64,000 bases of DNA from VXYL01 sp963666465. GTDB lineage: Bacteria > Pseudomonadota > Gammaproteobacteria > Pseudomonadales > Azotimanducaceae. Below are positions 16,301 through 25,596 of this stretch, in pieces (positions within the stretch are counted from its first letter, which is position 1; every line of letters begins with the position of its first letter). A program made the position numbers and the translations under genes. The notes beneath the pieces were generated by a model that searched no databases, was not told the DNA's origin, and saw nothing but the letters and a program-made list of their open reading frames with translations. The stretch covers positions 5,642,001 through 5,706,000 of the forward strand of contig OY762824.1 in assembly GCA_963666465.1 (NCBI GenBank), read 5' to 3'.

Positions 16301-18846
16301 GCTGGAGATCAAGCCCCCAAGGAACGGCGAGATCAATTTGTTTCCGCCCTCGCTTGAGGGCGGCCTCATTGAAGCATGGACAGCGACGATGCGATCTTCA
16401 GCGATCTGCGGTGTTTCCGCCCTCGCTTGAGGGCGGCCTCATTGAAGCTGCTCGACAATTTTCAGGTGGTGACTTGCACGCCGGGTTTCCGCCCTCGCTT
16501 GAGGGCGGCCTCATTGAAGCCTGGGTGGAGCCGAAAGAGAAGTTCATCTGTCGGTTGTGTTTCCGCCCTCGCTTGAGGGCGGCCTCATTGAAGCCATCTA
16601 CGCTGGAGTCCGCGTTGTCGTCGACGTACTTGTTTCCGCCCTCGCTTGAGGGCGGCCTCATTGAAGCCACCGTCCGACCGCCATGAGTGCCGGCAACCCC
16701 ACTCGTTTCCGCCCTCGCTTGAGGGCGGCCTCATTGAAGCGAGTCATCGCGGTTTGCGCCTTCGCTTCTACCTTCTCGTTTCCGCCCTCGCTTGAGGGCG
16801 GCCTCATTGAAGCTGTTCATGCTGCTAGGTCCTCCTCGGTTTCGATGCCCGTTTCCGCCCTCGCTTGAGGGCGGCCTCATTGAAGCGCACCTCCGGCTGC
16901 GAGTTTGGCTATGGTGGTCGCCGTTTCCGCCCTCGCTTGAGGGCGGCCTCATTGAAGCTGCCACCGCAGCGATGAGCGCAATCTTTCCTTGGCACTCGTT
17001 TCCGCCCTCGCTTGAGGGCGGCCTCATTGAAGCGGCTTGTTCTCGCGGGCGCGGATTCCTTCTTGGTTCGTTTCCGCCCTCGCTTGAGGGCGGCCTCATT
17101 GAAGCTCCACGCGCGAGAGCTTGGGCGCCTCGGTTTCGGTTGTTTCCGCCCTCGCTTGAGGGCGGCCTCATTGAAGCGAACCAAGAAGGAATCCGCGCCC
17201 GCGAGAGAACAAGGTTTCCGCCCTCGCTTGAGGGCGGCCTCATTGAAGCGTAGTGCGTGTCGGGCGGCGTGGCCCGGTCGACCGTGGTTTCCGCCCTCGC
17301 TTGAGGGCGGCCTCATTGAAGCCCTGACCTGACGAGGCCACGGGCGCGGGCGATTCGGGTTTCCGCCCTCGCTTGAGGGCGGCCTCATTGAAGCTCCCGG
17401 TGCGCCTCCCAGGCCGCGGCGATGACCTGGTTTCCGCCCTCGCTTGAGGGCGGCCTCATTGAAGCCTCGTCGACGTCGTCAAGTGGACGCGGCTTTCGGC
17501 GGGTTTCCGCCCTCGCTTGAGGGCGGCCTCATTGAAGCCGCAGCGGGTAGCGGGCGGCGCTGTCGGTGAGCTCGTTTCCGCCCTCGCTTGAGGGCGGCCT
17601 CATTGAAGCGCTGGCGTCGGCGCCCGACCAGTAGAGGATCAGGGTCGTTTCCGCCCTCGCTTGAGGGCGGCCTCATTGAAGCGCTAGGGTGGAGTGGTCG
17701 GGGACGAGGGGGCGGTGGCTGTTTCCGCCCTCGCTTGAGGGCGGCCTCATTGAAGCTGGACGGCGAATTGGGACGGTTCGGTCTTGCCGGCCAGTTTCCG
17801 CCCTCGCTTGAGGGCGGCCTCATTGAAGCCAGTCGCTTGTGGGCGGTAGCACGGAGGCGTCGTGTTGTTTCCGCCCTCGCTTGAGGGCGGCCTCATTGAA
17901 GCGCCCCCGGAGCAGTCACGCCGTCGGGATACACCCGGGGTTTCCGCCCTCGCTTGAGGGCGGCCTCATTGAAGCGAACGATGCGCTGGTGTTCGCGCCG
18001 GCGGGGTGGCGTTTCCGCCCTCGCTTGAGGGCGGCCTCATTGAAGCCTTAATCAGTTGCATTTGCACCGGCCTTGTTGGCCGGTTTCCGCCCTCGCTTGA
18101 GGGCGGCCTCATTGAAGCGGCGCTGATCGCGCGCTGAGGCGGGCGGAGGCCCGCCGGTTTCCGCCCTCGCTTGAGGGCGGCCTCATTGAAGCCGCGCGCG
18201 CTCTCCTCGATAGACGACAGCTGCGAGGAAGTTTCCGCCCTCGCTTGAGGGCGGCCTCATTGAAGCGCGCGAACGCACCCTGCCGACATGCGACCGGGTG
18301 CCGGTTTCCGCCCTCGCTTGAGGGCGGCCTCATTGAAGCCGCAGCCGTCCTCGCACGATCTCCCACCCGGCGGCCTGTTTCCGCCCTCGCTTGAGGGCGG
18401 CCTCATTGAAGCGTCCTCCTCTTCGTCCTCTTCATGCGGGGGCGCCTCGTTTCCGCCCTCGCTTGAGGGCGGCCTCATTGAAGCGCGTCCGGTTCGTCGT
18501 GTCTGTCGTCTGTCATGACGGTGTTTCCGCCCTCGCTTGAGGGCGGCCTCATTGAAGCCGGCCCCGCCCGCCTGAGCGGGGGCCTCGTCAGTGGGGTTTC
18601 CGCCCTCGCTTGAGGGCGGCCTCATTGAAGCGGGAAGGTGCGCGAGCTGCCGGCCGACCTGGCCTGGCGGTTTCCGCCCTCGCTTGAGGGCGGCCTCATT
18701 GAAGCGATTTCGAGCGCGGACAGTCCGGCGAGGGTGCCGACGGTTTCCGCCCTCGCTTGAGGGCGGCCTCATTGAAGCAGGCTGGACGGCATGACCTGCA
18801 CCATCCCCCCCGACACGTTTCCGCCCTCGCTTGAGGGCGGCCTCAT
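13340..18846 (+). CRISPR. CRISPR array, 76 repeats and 75 spacers, 36-base repeat
   Basis: I counted 76 repeat units from 13340 to 18817, with 75 spacers of 35-41 bases. Seventy-five repeats look identical. The 36-base unit starts GTTT, contains the stem-loop CCGCCCTC-GCTT-GAGGGCGG and ends CCTCATTGAAGC; ATTGAAGC is the likely 5' handle. The last unit (18817-18846) keeps only the first 30 bases and lacks TGAAGC, marking the distal end, so transcription is on the plus strand from the leader. Spacer 1 (13376-13412) is an inverted repeat-like sequence. Spacers 17034-17069 and 17178-17213 are near reverse complements. Spacer pairs 13818-13854/14912-14948 and 14695-14731/15867-15904 are homologous. 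The array lies between the type I-U/I-G adaptation genes and the type III-B operon and probably serves both. Proteins predicted across it are artefacts of the repeat. Confidence 0.98.
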
Positions 18847-18871
18847 CACGTCCAACTCGCCGTGTGCGAGA

Positions 18872-18900
18872 TTGACTGTGGCCCGCCGCAAACCTATAGT
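18872..18900 (+). promoter_or_regulatory. sigma70-type promoter of the type III-B operon
   Basis: TTGACT at 18872-18877 and TATAGT at 18895-18900 are separated by exactly 17 bases, close to the sigma70 consensus. Transcription would start near 18907, about 23 bases before the CARF-HEPN ATG at 18930. It begins only 26 bases beyond the last degenerate repeat, so the III-B genes do not depend on read-through from the array. Confidence 0.75.
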
Positions 18901-18929
18901 CGTATTTTTGTGCGGTACCCGACGCAGGC

Positions 18930-20687
18930 ATGAGTCCAAAAACGAACCATGCGCAGCGGTCGAAACACGTCCTGCTTACGGTACTCGGCACGAACCCGAT
19001 ATCCGCGCGCTATACGTTGTGTGGGCGAGAGATCAAGGCTGCTCTCGCGCCCATCGCGCTATTCGATCTACTGCCGATCGACGATCGTCCGGATAGCTTG
19101 CTGGCGGTATGCACACCCGCGGCGCAACGGGATAGTTGGCCGTTGCTCCAGGACGCTCTGGGCACCCGGTGTCCGACCGAGGCCGTCGAGGTTCCCTCCG
19201 GCGGCCATCAGTCCAACATTGACACGTTCTTGAAAACCGTAACCGGTGCAATCGACGGGCACGTTGATCTCACCGTGGACGTGACACACGGATTTCGGCA
19301 CTTCTCGTTCCTGACGTATGTCTCCGTCCTTTACTTAGCCGCGTTGCGCGGAGTGAAGGTTCGCGGCGCGTACTACGGCCTGTTGAACCGGGACCGGGGC
19401 GCGACCAGTCCCTCTCTCGACCTGCGTCCACTCTTGGAGCTTCCCCGCTGGGTTCATGCCCTGGAGGTCCTGCGCGAGACGGGCAGCACGCTTCCGACGG
19501 CACGAATCCTCGAAGACGGTCCGGCCAGCCAACCCGCGAAAGACAACGCCCGTGACTTGATGCATCTGTCGGAGGCGTACCTGTCCGGCTTGCCGCTGGA
19601 GCTCGGGTGGCAGGCGCGCAACATCCGCACGAATCGCCGCAAGCCTCTGATGAAGCTGCTTCGAGACGTTCACCATCTGCCCCTCGCCGACAAGGTGGTG
19701 GAGCAGCTCGCGGAGATACTCGAACCGTTCGCCTTGGATGGGGCGTTGTCGGGATCCGGATGGAAGCGGCAGATCGAAATCTCGGAACGCGAGCTGGACC
19801 GCCAAGCCCGCATGATCGACGCACTGCTGAAGCGCGACAGCTACGCGACGGCGCTCCGGCTGATGCGCGAGTGGGTCGTGTCCTGGGTCATCCATACACG
19901 CACTTGTCAAGCAGACTGGCTCTCCCGCGATGCACGCAGTGAAGCCGAAGGTCTTCTGCACGCGATCAGGGCGATCGGCAGCGACCCGGACCTCAAAGAT
20001 TCCCTGACGGAGGAGCAGCGTGCGCTCGGCCGCCTCTGGGCCGATCTCGCCGAAGTTCGCAACGCGTACGCGCATCACGGGATGCGCGGCGACGATCTCG
20101 TTCGTGACGAGAAGCTCAAGACCACGCGTGAGCGGGTGCTCGAATTTTGGAACGATACCCTTCGTTCGTGTCCGGCTATCTCCTTGGTGCTCGGTGAGTC
20201 GGCAGAACGTCGCGTGCTGGTCAGCCCCATCGGTAAACGCCCCGGCGTCCTGTTCAGCGCCCTGCACGCGTGTCGAGCCGGCGCGGACGACGGCGAGCCG
20301 GCGTTGTGCTTGGTCGTCTGCTCGCCCGAGACCGAAGGGAAAATTGCGGAAGTGCTCGAACACACGGAGTTCGCCGGCAAGGTCGTGCCGTTGGTCATTG
20401 AAGACGCGTTCGGCGGAGGCGTCGCGCGGATGAAGCGCTTGGCAAGGGAGGCGCGCGGGCATTTCATCGGCGCGGCCGAGGTGCTCGTGAACGTCACCGG
20501 CGGGACGACGCTCATGGGCCTCGCCGCCGAGGAGCTGGCCGCGACCGCGCGGTCGCTCGCGTGTCCGGTTCGCCGATTCGGGCTGATCGACCGTCGGTCG
20601 CCGGAGCGACAGACCTCCGAGCCATACCGGATCGGCGAGCCCTTCTGGCTCGATGCGGATGAGGAAGGCGATGCCCACCGAGATTGA
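18930..20687 (+). CDS. CARF-HEPN CRISPR ancillary ribonuclease with a second, C-terminal CARF-like domain
   Basis: This 585-residue protein is related to Csx1/Csx2 (DxTHG, TM1812-type) proteins. The N-terminal CARF domain runs from VLLTVLGTNPISARY to LTVDVTHGFRHFSF, with the DxTHG motif at 117-121. The middle holds a HEPN domain with the catalytic R-X4-H signature RNAYAH at residues 377-382. The last 160 residues form another Rossmann-like CARF: RVLVSPIGKRPGVLFSAL, then VLVNVTGGTTLMGLAAEELA, with the NxTGGT ligand loop at 521-526. Known relatives degrade RNA when cyclic oligoadenylate binds CARF. The extra CARF could bind a second ligand or act as a ring nuclease; this is inference. It overlaps cmr1 by 17 bases and heads the III-B operon. 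The ATG 18930 ribosome binding site is weak. Confidence 0.85.
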   Translation: MSPKTNHAQRSKHVLLTVLGTNPISARYTLCGREIKAALAPIALFDLLPIDDRPDSLLAVCTPAAQRDSWPLLQDALGTRCPTEAVEVPSGGHQSNIDTFLKTVTGAIDGHVDLTVDVTHGFRHFSFLTYVSVLYLAALRGVKVRGAYYGLLNRDRGATSPSLDLRPLLELPRWVHALEVLRETGSTLPTARILEDGPASQPAKDNARDLMHLSEAYLSGLPLELGWQARNIRTNRRKPLMKLLRDVHHLPLADKVVEQLAEILEPFALDGALSGSGWKRQIEISERELDRQARMIDALLKRDSYATALRLMREWVVSWVIHTRTCQADWLSRDARSEAEGLLHAIRAIGSDPDLKDSLTEEQRALGRLWADLAEVRNAYAHHGMRGDDLVRDEKLKTTRERVLEFWNDTLRSCPAISLVLGESAERRVLVSPIGKRPGVLFSALHACRAGADDGEPALCLVVCSPETEGKIAEVLEHTEFAGKVVPLVIEDAFGGGVARMKRLAREARGHFIGAAEVLVNVTGGTTLMGLAAEELAATARSLACPVRRFGLIDRRSPERQTSEPYRIGEPFWLDADEEGDAHRD

Positions 20688-21687
20688 GGCGACGTATCGT
20701 GTCGTCACACCGATGTTCTGCGCCGGCGCCGACCCCGGAAGGGCCGAGCTTCGACTGCCCAGCTTCAAGGGCGTCCTGCGCTTCTGGTGGCGGGCGTTGG
20801 CGTGGTCACGGCTGGACGGCAATCTCGATGAAATCCAGCGACAGGAAGACATGCTGTTCGGGAGCACGCGAGCGGGACAGTCTTCCGTGTCGATGCGACT
20901 GACTCAATCCGACCGAAGCGAGAACATACTCGGCAAGAACTTGAGAGTAGGACAAGGTGCTCGCTACCTTGGCTACGGCGTAGTGGATGGCGGCAGTGAT
21001 GACGAGCGTGGGTGTCTCTTGCCCCCATCGGACTTTACTGTCCACTTGCGCGGACGCGATCTCGAAGATGAACAGGTGACCTCCCTTCAATCTGCATTGA
21101 TTGTACTTGGCACTATCGGCGGAATGGGCGCGAGAAGTCGTAAGGGATTCGGCTCGCTGGTCATCAAGTCGCTTCGCGTGGACAGCCAGGAACGGTGGAG
21201 TACACCGAAGACGGTCAACGATTTTGGCGGCAGGATCAAATCGCTTCGCCCCTGCCGTGGCCCCAAGGACTTGCCGGACTACACGGCATTGACCTGCAGG
21301 AGCCGCCATGTGCTGCTGCCGAGTGACCAAGCCGAACACTTGCGGTTGTTGGACCTCATTGGACTCGAACTCAAGGCCGCCATTCGAAGTTGTGATAGTC
21401 GAGCACGCATCGCTTTCGGCCTTCCTCGCGGACGGCGAATTGACCGACGGGCCAGTCCGCTGTTCATCCACATCCACGAGTGCGGGGACACGCCGGTCGC
21501 GGTTCTGTCTTTCCTCCCCGCTCGTTTCCTGCCGGAGGGCAAGTCCGAAATCTCGGTCGGCGCGACCCGGGTCCGCCAGACGCCGGAGCCCGAGCTCTAT
21601 CGACCGATTCATGAATTCCTGGACCGTCTTCGCGACCCCGAGACGCGCAAAGAAGGATTCACCGATGTCGTGGAAGTCGCATCGTGA
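20671..21687 (+). CDS. cmr1: Cmr1, type III-B RAMP protein
   Basis: This is a 338-residue Cmr1-family RAMP. It opens IEATYRVVTPMFCAGADPGR and ELRLPSFKGVLRFWWRALAW, the diagnostic Cmr1 start, then MLFGSTRAGQSSVSMRL and GGMGARSRKGFGSLV, the glycine-rich RAMP loop. In the Cmr complex it sits at the 3' end of the crRNA. The ATG at 20671 is chosen for GAGGAAGGCG just upstream and lies inside the end of the CARF-HEPN gene. Its stop overlaps the cmr2 start by 4 bases. Confidence 0.92.
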   Translation: MPTEIEATYRVVTPMFCAGADPGRAELRLPSFKGVLRFWWRALAWSRLDGNLDEIQRQEDMLFGSTRAGQSSVSMRLTQSDRSENILGKNLRVGQGARYLGYGVVDGGSDDERGCLLPPSDFTVHLRGRDLEDEQVTSLQSALIVLGTIGGMGARSRKGFGSLVIKSLRVDSQERWSTPKTVNDFGGRIKSLRPCRGPKDLPDYTALTCRSRHVLLPSDQAEHLRLLDLIGLELKAAIRSCDSRARIAFGLPRGRRIDRRASPLFIHIHECGDTPVAVLSFLPARFLPEGKSEISVGATRVRQTPEPELYRPIHEFLDRLRDPETRKEGFTDVVEVAS

Positions 21688-23636
21688 CCACGCGCCTCGA
21701 CATCTCCATCGGCCCGGTACAGGGCTTCGTCTCCCAGTCACGCCGCACCCGCGACCTGTGGGGCAGCTCCTACCTGCTGGCGTTCCTGTCCGCGCATGGG
21801 ATGCACGGGGTCACGAAGGCGGGCGCAACGGTCGTTCAGCCCGACCTTGATGGCGACCGACTGTATCGATGGGTTGCCGGCCACGGCACCGGTGAACCGC
21901 CCCGTTTCGGCACCTTGCCGAACCACTTCGTCGCCAAGGTGAACGGCGATGCTCGCGGCGTTGCGGAAGCCGCCGTCGAATCCATCACTGCCGCGTGGAC
22001 GCGGGCGCACGATGCCGTCTGGAATCGCTACGTCGCGCACGCATGCCCTGTAGGGAATGACACGGAGGCGATCTGGAGGCGGCAGGTCGGTGCGTTCTGG
22101 GAGGTCATGTGGACCGCGGCACCATGGGACGATCACGGGCGATCGTTCTCCCGTCGAAAGCGCTGGCGCAGCCACTCCCCGCCCGCCGAACCGGGCGACA
22201 AGTGCACCGTCATGCACGACCTGCAGGAGCTGTCCGGGCATGTCCGTGCGCAGCACCGCGGTGCGCAAGATCAATTCTGGAATGTTCTCCGCAACGACGT
22301 CGGCTCACTGGACCTGCGGGACAACGAACGGCTGTGCGCCATCGCGCTCGTGAAGCGGCTGCTGCCGAAGATCGCGCTCAAGGCGCTGGGCTGGGAGGTG
22401 GATGCCTCGCGATGGCCTTCAACGGTGTTTGTCGGCGCCGTACCGTGGATGCAACGGGTCATGTCCGCCGTACCCCGGCGGGCGGCGGCGTACGCGGATG
22501 CCGTCGGCCAATACGCACCGCCAGGTGTTCGAGCCGTGCAGCGACCGCGGCGCGGCCTCGCCGTCCCTGCCGCCGGCGACTTTCCGAAGCTCGATGCCAA
22601 CTATCTTCACCGCGAGTTCGTGTCCAGCGATCGTCTGTGTCCTCTGGACGGCGACACGGAGAGCCGCGCTCGCAAAGAGCTGGCTGAACAGCTGCAGGTC
22701 ATCTACGACGCCGAGGACCAAAATGGCCGCCTGGGTCCGCCGCCGACGTTCTACGCTCTCCTCCTCGCCGACGGAGACCGACTGGGCAGGCTGTTGGGGG
22801 AACTCGGTGGCGAAACGGTGAGCACAGCTCTGAGAGCATTCACCGGCAGCGTTCCCAGGGTCGTCGAGAGGCACGACGGCGTCACGGTGTACGCGGGCGG
22901 AGACGACGTGCTCGCACTCCTCCCGATTCCGCGTGCGCTGGCTTGTGCGCAAGCCCTGTCGGACGCGTATCGCGGCGCCTTCACGGACGCAGCTGCGAAC
23001 ACGGCTGCGAAGGACGAGGCAACGCTCTCCGCGGCCGTCGTCTTCGCCCACATTCGATTGCCGCTCAACCACGTGCTCGGCGAAGCCCACCGGTTGCTCG
23101 ACGATGTCGCCAAGGACGGTAACGGGCGCGATTCCCTGGTAGCGGCGGTCCTGAAGCCCGGCGGCCCCTACTGCCAGTGGGCCACCATCTGGACACGCCC
23201 CGGCCCGGAGGGTGCCGTCCGCGCGACCGATCAGCTTGACGCATTGCGGCGCCAGCTCGACGCGAACACGGTGGAACCGGGTCTCTCTTCGGCGCTCGTT
23301 TACCGGGTGCGGGAGACGCTCACCCGGCTCTGCGGCTGGGAGCAGTGGCGGCCCGGTGACTGGGGCAGCCTACCGAACGACATCGACGTTCGCGCACTTC
23401 TCGGCGCAGAGATTCACCACAGCCTGGATGTACGGATGGACGGTGGTGCCGAGGATCGCGCCGACACCCTGACCGAACGCGTCTGGAACCTGCTGGGACG
23501 GGCACGAAATCCGCGGACCGACGCGGGCGTCACGGGACCCGACGAGGCCGGCAGTGCAATCGCGCAGGTAGGCGTCGATGCGCTGCTGCTCGTCCGGTTC
23601 CTCGCCGATCCCCAGCAAGGGGAGTCGGACCGATGA
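21684..23636 (+). CDS. cmr2: Cmr2 (Cas10), cyclase palm intact, HD domain not seen
   Basis: This 650-residue Cas10 subunit begins almost directly with the first palm domain (ISIGPVQGFVSQSRRTRDLW). A first-palm motif YALLLADGDRLGRLL follows, and the second palm carries GGDD at about residues 405-408 (VYAGGDDVLALLP). GGDD makes cyclic oligoadenylates from ATP when target RNA is bound. I find no N-terminal HD nuclease domain, and there is no space before the palm for one, so DNA cleavage by this subunit is unlikely. This fits the CARF-HEPN effector at the head of the operon. The start is GTG 21684 in a GTGA overlap with cmr1; the stop overlaps cmr3 in ATGA. Confidence 0.93.
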   Translation: MTTRLDISIGPVQGFVSQSRRTRDLWGSSYLLAFLSAHGMHGVTKAGATVVQPDLDGDRLYRWVAGHGTGEPPRFGTLPNHFVAKVNGDARGVAEAAVESITAAWTRAHDAVWNRYVAHACPVGNDTEAIWRRQVGAFWEVMWTAAPWDDHGRSFSRRKRWRSHSPPAEPGDKCTVMHDLQELSGHVRAQHRGAQDQFWNVLRNDVGSLDLRDNERLCAIALVKRLLPKIALKALGWEVDASRWPSTVFVGAVPWMQRVMSAVPRRAAAYADAVGQYAPPGVRAVQRPRRGLAVPAAGDFPKLDANYLHREFVSSDRLCPLDGDTESRARKELAEQLQVIYDAEDQNGRLGPPPTFYALLLADGDRLGRLLGELGGETVSTALRAFTGSVPRVVERHDGVTVYAGGDDVLALLPIPRALACAQALSDAYRGAFTDAAANTAAKDEATLSAAVVFAHIRLPLNHVLGEAHRLLDDVAKDGNGRDSLVAAVLKPGGPYCQWATIWTRPGPEGAVRATDQLDALRRQLDANTVEPGLSSALVYRVRETLTRLCGWEQWRPGDWGSLPNDIDVRALLGAEIHHSLDVRMDGGAEDRADTLTERVWNLLGRARNPRTDAGVTGPDEAGSAIAQVGVDALLLVRFLADPQQGESDR

Positions 23637-24778
23637 TTGGTATCGGACTCCACCCGGTCGATACGTGGTTCTTTCGCGACGGAACACCTTTCGCGGCGGA
23701 CAGCGCGCCGCAGGAGAATGTCGACAGTCTGTTTCCCCCGCATCCGCCAACCGTGGTCGGCGCGATCCGGGCGGCCCTGGCGTATGCCAAGGGTTGGAAC
23801 GGTGCCGGACCATGGCCGTCACCCATTTGCGAAATCCTCGGAGACGGCCCGGACCTCGGTGTGCTGCGATTCCGCGGCCCGTTCGTGCTGCGAAACGAGC
23901 AGCCGCTGTTCCCCGCCCCTCGGCATGTGCTGGGTACGAAGAAGGGACGGGGAGGCTGGGCCGCCGCTGCCTTCCTTCGTCCCGGCCCCCCAGTGACATG
24001 CGATCTCGGCAACGACGTTCGGCTCCCCGAAATGGCCGCTACCCGACAGGACTCGGAGAGACTCGACACGGGCAGCGGTCTATGGCTCACCCAACGCGGA
24101 ATGAACGCTGTGCTGCACGGCAGGTGCCCGAGCACCAGCGAGGTTGTTTCGAGCGGTCACCTCTGGACGACCGAGCCGCGCATCGGCCTAGCGCGCCACG
24201 GCGCAACCCGCACCGCATTGGAAGGCATGCTCTACAGCACCCGGCATGTGCGCCCGCGTCGCGGCGTTTCGCTCGGCATGCACATTTCCGGCCTGCCGGA
24301 CGATTGGAAACCCTCGTTCGACCGGCTGTCGCCGTTTGGTGGCGAGGGCCGCCTCGCGGAATGCCGGGAATGGCAGGCCGACATCGAGCTCCACTCACAT
24401 GCCGATTGTCACATGCTCCTGGAACGAATCGTCGATGCCCGCAAGGTCGTGCTCGTCGCGTTGTCGCCCCTCGACATCAAGGGAGAACTCCGTCCCGGGA
24501 AGGTGTTAGACGAGCTCGGCGGCGCCCGCGTGGTGTCTGCGTGCCTGGACCGCCCGCAACGCATCGGCGGCTGGGATTCGCGCGTGCGGCGCCCGCTGCC
24601 GCTTCGGTCCGTGCTGGCGCCCGGCAGCGCGCTGTTCTGCGAGCTCCCCGACCCCGAGCGCTTCGCCGATGCGGTGACGGCGGGCGACGGACTGGCCCGC
24701 ATCGGATCACGGCGGAAGTGGGGCTTTGGCCTAGTGGCGCTGGGGATCTGGCCTGATTCACAGGAGGAGAGTCGATGA
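23633..24778 (+). CDS. cmr3: Cmr3, type III-B RAMP protein
   Basis: This 381-residue Cmr3/Cas5-like protein starts IGLHPVDTWFFRDGTPFAA and LFPPHPPTVVGAIRAALAYA, both typical, and ends with GLARIGSRRKWGFGLVALGI, a RAMP glycine loop. It recognises the 5' handle of the crRNA next to Cmr2 and Cmr4. Start and stop sit in ATGA overlaps with cmr2 and cmr4, so translation is coupled. No defects are seen. Confidence 0.92.
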   Translation: MIGIGLHPVDTWFFRDGTPFAADSAPQENVDSLFPPHPPTVVGAIRAALAYAKGWNGAGPWPSPICEILGDGPDLGVLRFRGPFVLRNEQPLFPAPRHVLGTKKGRGGWAAAAFLRPGPPVTCDLGNDVRLPEMAATRQDSERLDTGSGLWLTQRGMNAVLHGRCPSTSEVVSSGHLWTTEPRIGLARHGATRTALEGMLYSTRHVRPRRGVSLGMHISGLPDDWKPSFDRLSPFGGEGRLAECREWQADIELHSHADCHMLLERIVDARKVVLVALSPLDIKGELRPGKVLDELGGARVVSACLDRPQRIGGWDSRVRRPLPLRSVLAPGSALFCELPDPERFADAVTAGDGLARIGSRRKWGFGLVALGIWPDSQEESR

Positions 24779-25596
24779 ATGCAACGATGCTCGGGCTGCT
24801 GGCCGAAACCCCGATCCATCCCGGCGCCGGGCGCGGCATGGGAGTCGTGGATCTGCCGGTGGCGCGCGAGGCCGCCACGGACTACCCGGTACTCGTCGGA
24901 TCGAGCCTGAAGGGCGCGCTGCGGGACAAGATGGAGACGACGAAGACCGACGACGCGAATGCCCGTTTCGGAAAGCCGGATCGCGCGGGCGATCTCCTCG
25001 TCTCGGATGCAAGGCTGCTGCTTCTCCCCGTGCGCAGCCTCACCGGGACGTACCGTTGGGCGACATGTCCGCATATCGTCGAGCGCTATCGTCGGGACCT
25101 GGCCCGGGTCGGCCTAGAGCCCTCTCCGGACGTTCCGGACGTGAATAGTCATTCCGTCCTGGCGACCGGCGACGAGAGCAGCCTGTTCCTCGAAGAACGC
25201 CAGTTCGCCATCAGCGGCGAGCCGCCGGACGACCTCGCAAAAGCGGTCGAGCCGCTCGTGCTTCATCAGGCGACGAGCGATCGGCTACGCGACGGACTTG
25301 CCGTCCTCAACAACGACGACTTCGCGTGGTTCGCTCGCTACGGCCTTTCCGTCCAGGCGCGTAACGTCCTTGAGGACGGCACGAAGGAGAGCAAGAACCT
25401 GTGGTACGAGGAGACCATGCCCCCCGATACCGTCATGTACGCCATCGTCATGGGCCGCAGCGAGGAATCGCTGGACTCGCTCGACGCGCTCTTCCCGCAA
25501 GGAGACCCGTACCTCCAGGCCGGCGGGAACGAGACGACCGGCCAGGGCTGGTTCGCAGCGACGGTGCGCAGGCACCGCAAGGAGAGCGACGAATGA
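24775..25596 (+). CDS. cmr4: Cmr4, backbone RNase subunit of type III-B
   Basis: This is a 273-residue Cmr4/Cas7 protein with TMLGLLAETPIHPGAGRGMG and YPVLVGSSLKGALRDKMETT at the N-terminus and GNETTGQGWFAATV at the C-terminus. The family cleaves target RNA at 6-base steps through a conserved aspartate in the N-terminal loop; one candidate here is the D of GVVDLPVAREA, which I cannot confirm without alignment. Several copies line the crRNA. It overlaps cmr3 and cmr5 by ATGA. Confidence 0.93.
   Translation: MNATMLGLLAETPIHPGAGRGMGVVDLPVAREAATDYPVLVGSSLKGALRDKMETTKTDDANARFGKPDRAGDLLVSDARLLLLPVRSLTGTYRWATCPHIVERYRRDLARVGLEPSPDVPDVNSHSVLATGDESSLFLEERQFAISGEPPDDLAKAVEPLVLHQATSDRLRDGLAVLNNDDFAWFARYGLSVQARNVLEDGTKESKNLWYEETMPPDTVMYAIVMGRSEESLDSLDALFPQGDPYLQAGGNETTGQGWFAATVRRHRKESDE

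Noticed and set aside
13467..18794. Many protein-like reading frames across the CRISPR array on both strands
   Set aside because: They are translations of the 36-base repeat (recurring RPRLRAASLK, PPSLEGGLIEA or MRPPSSEGGN) with no start signals and no family; the array explains them.
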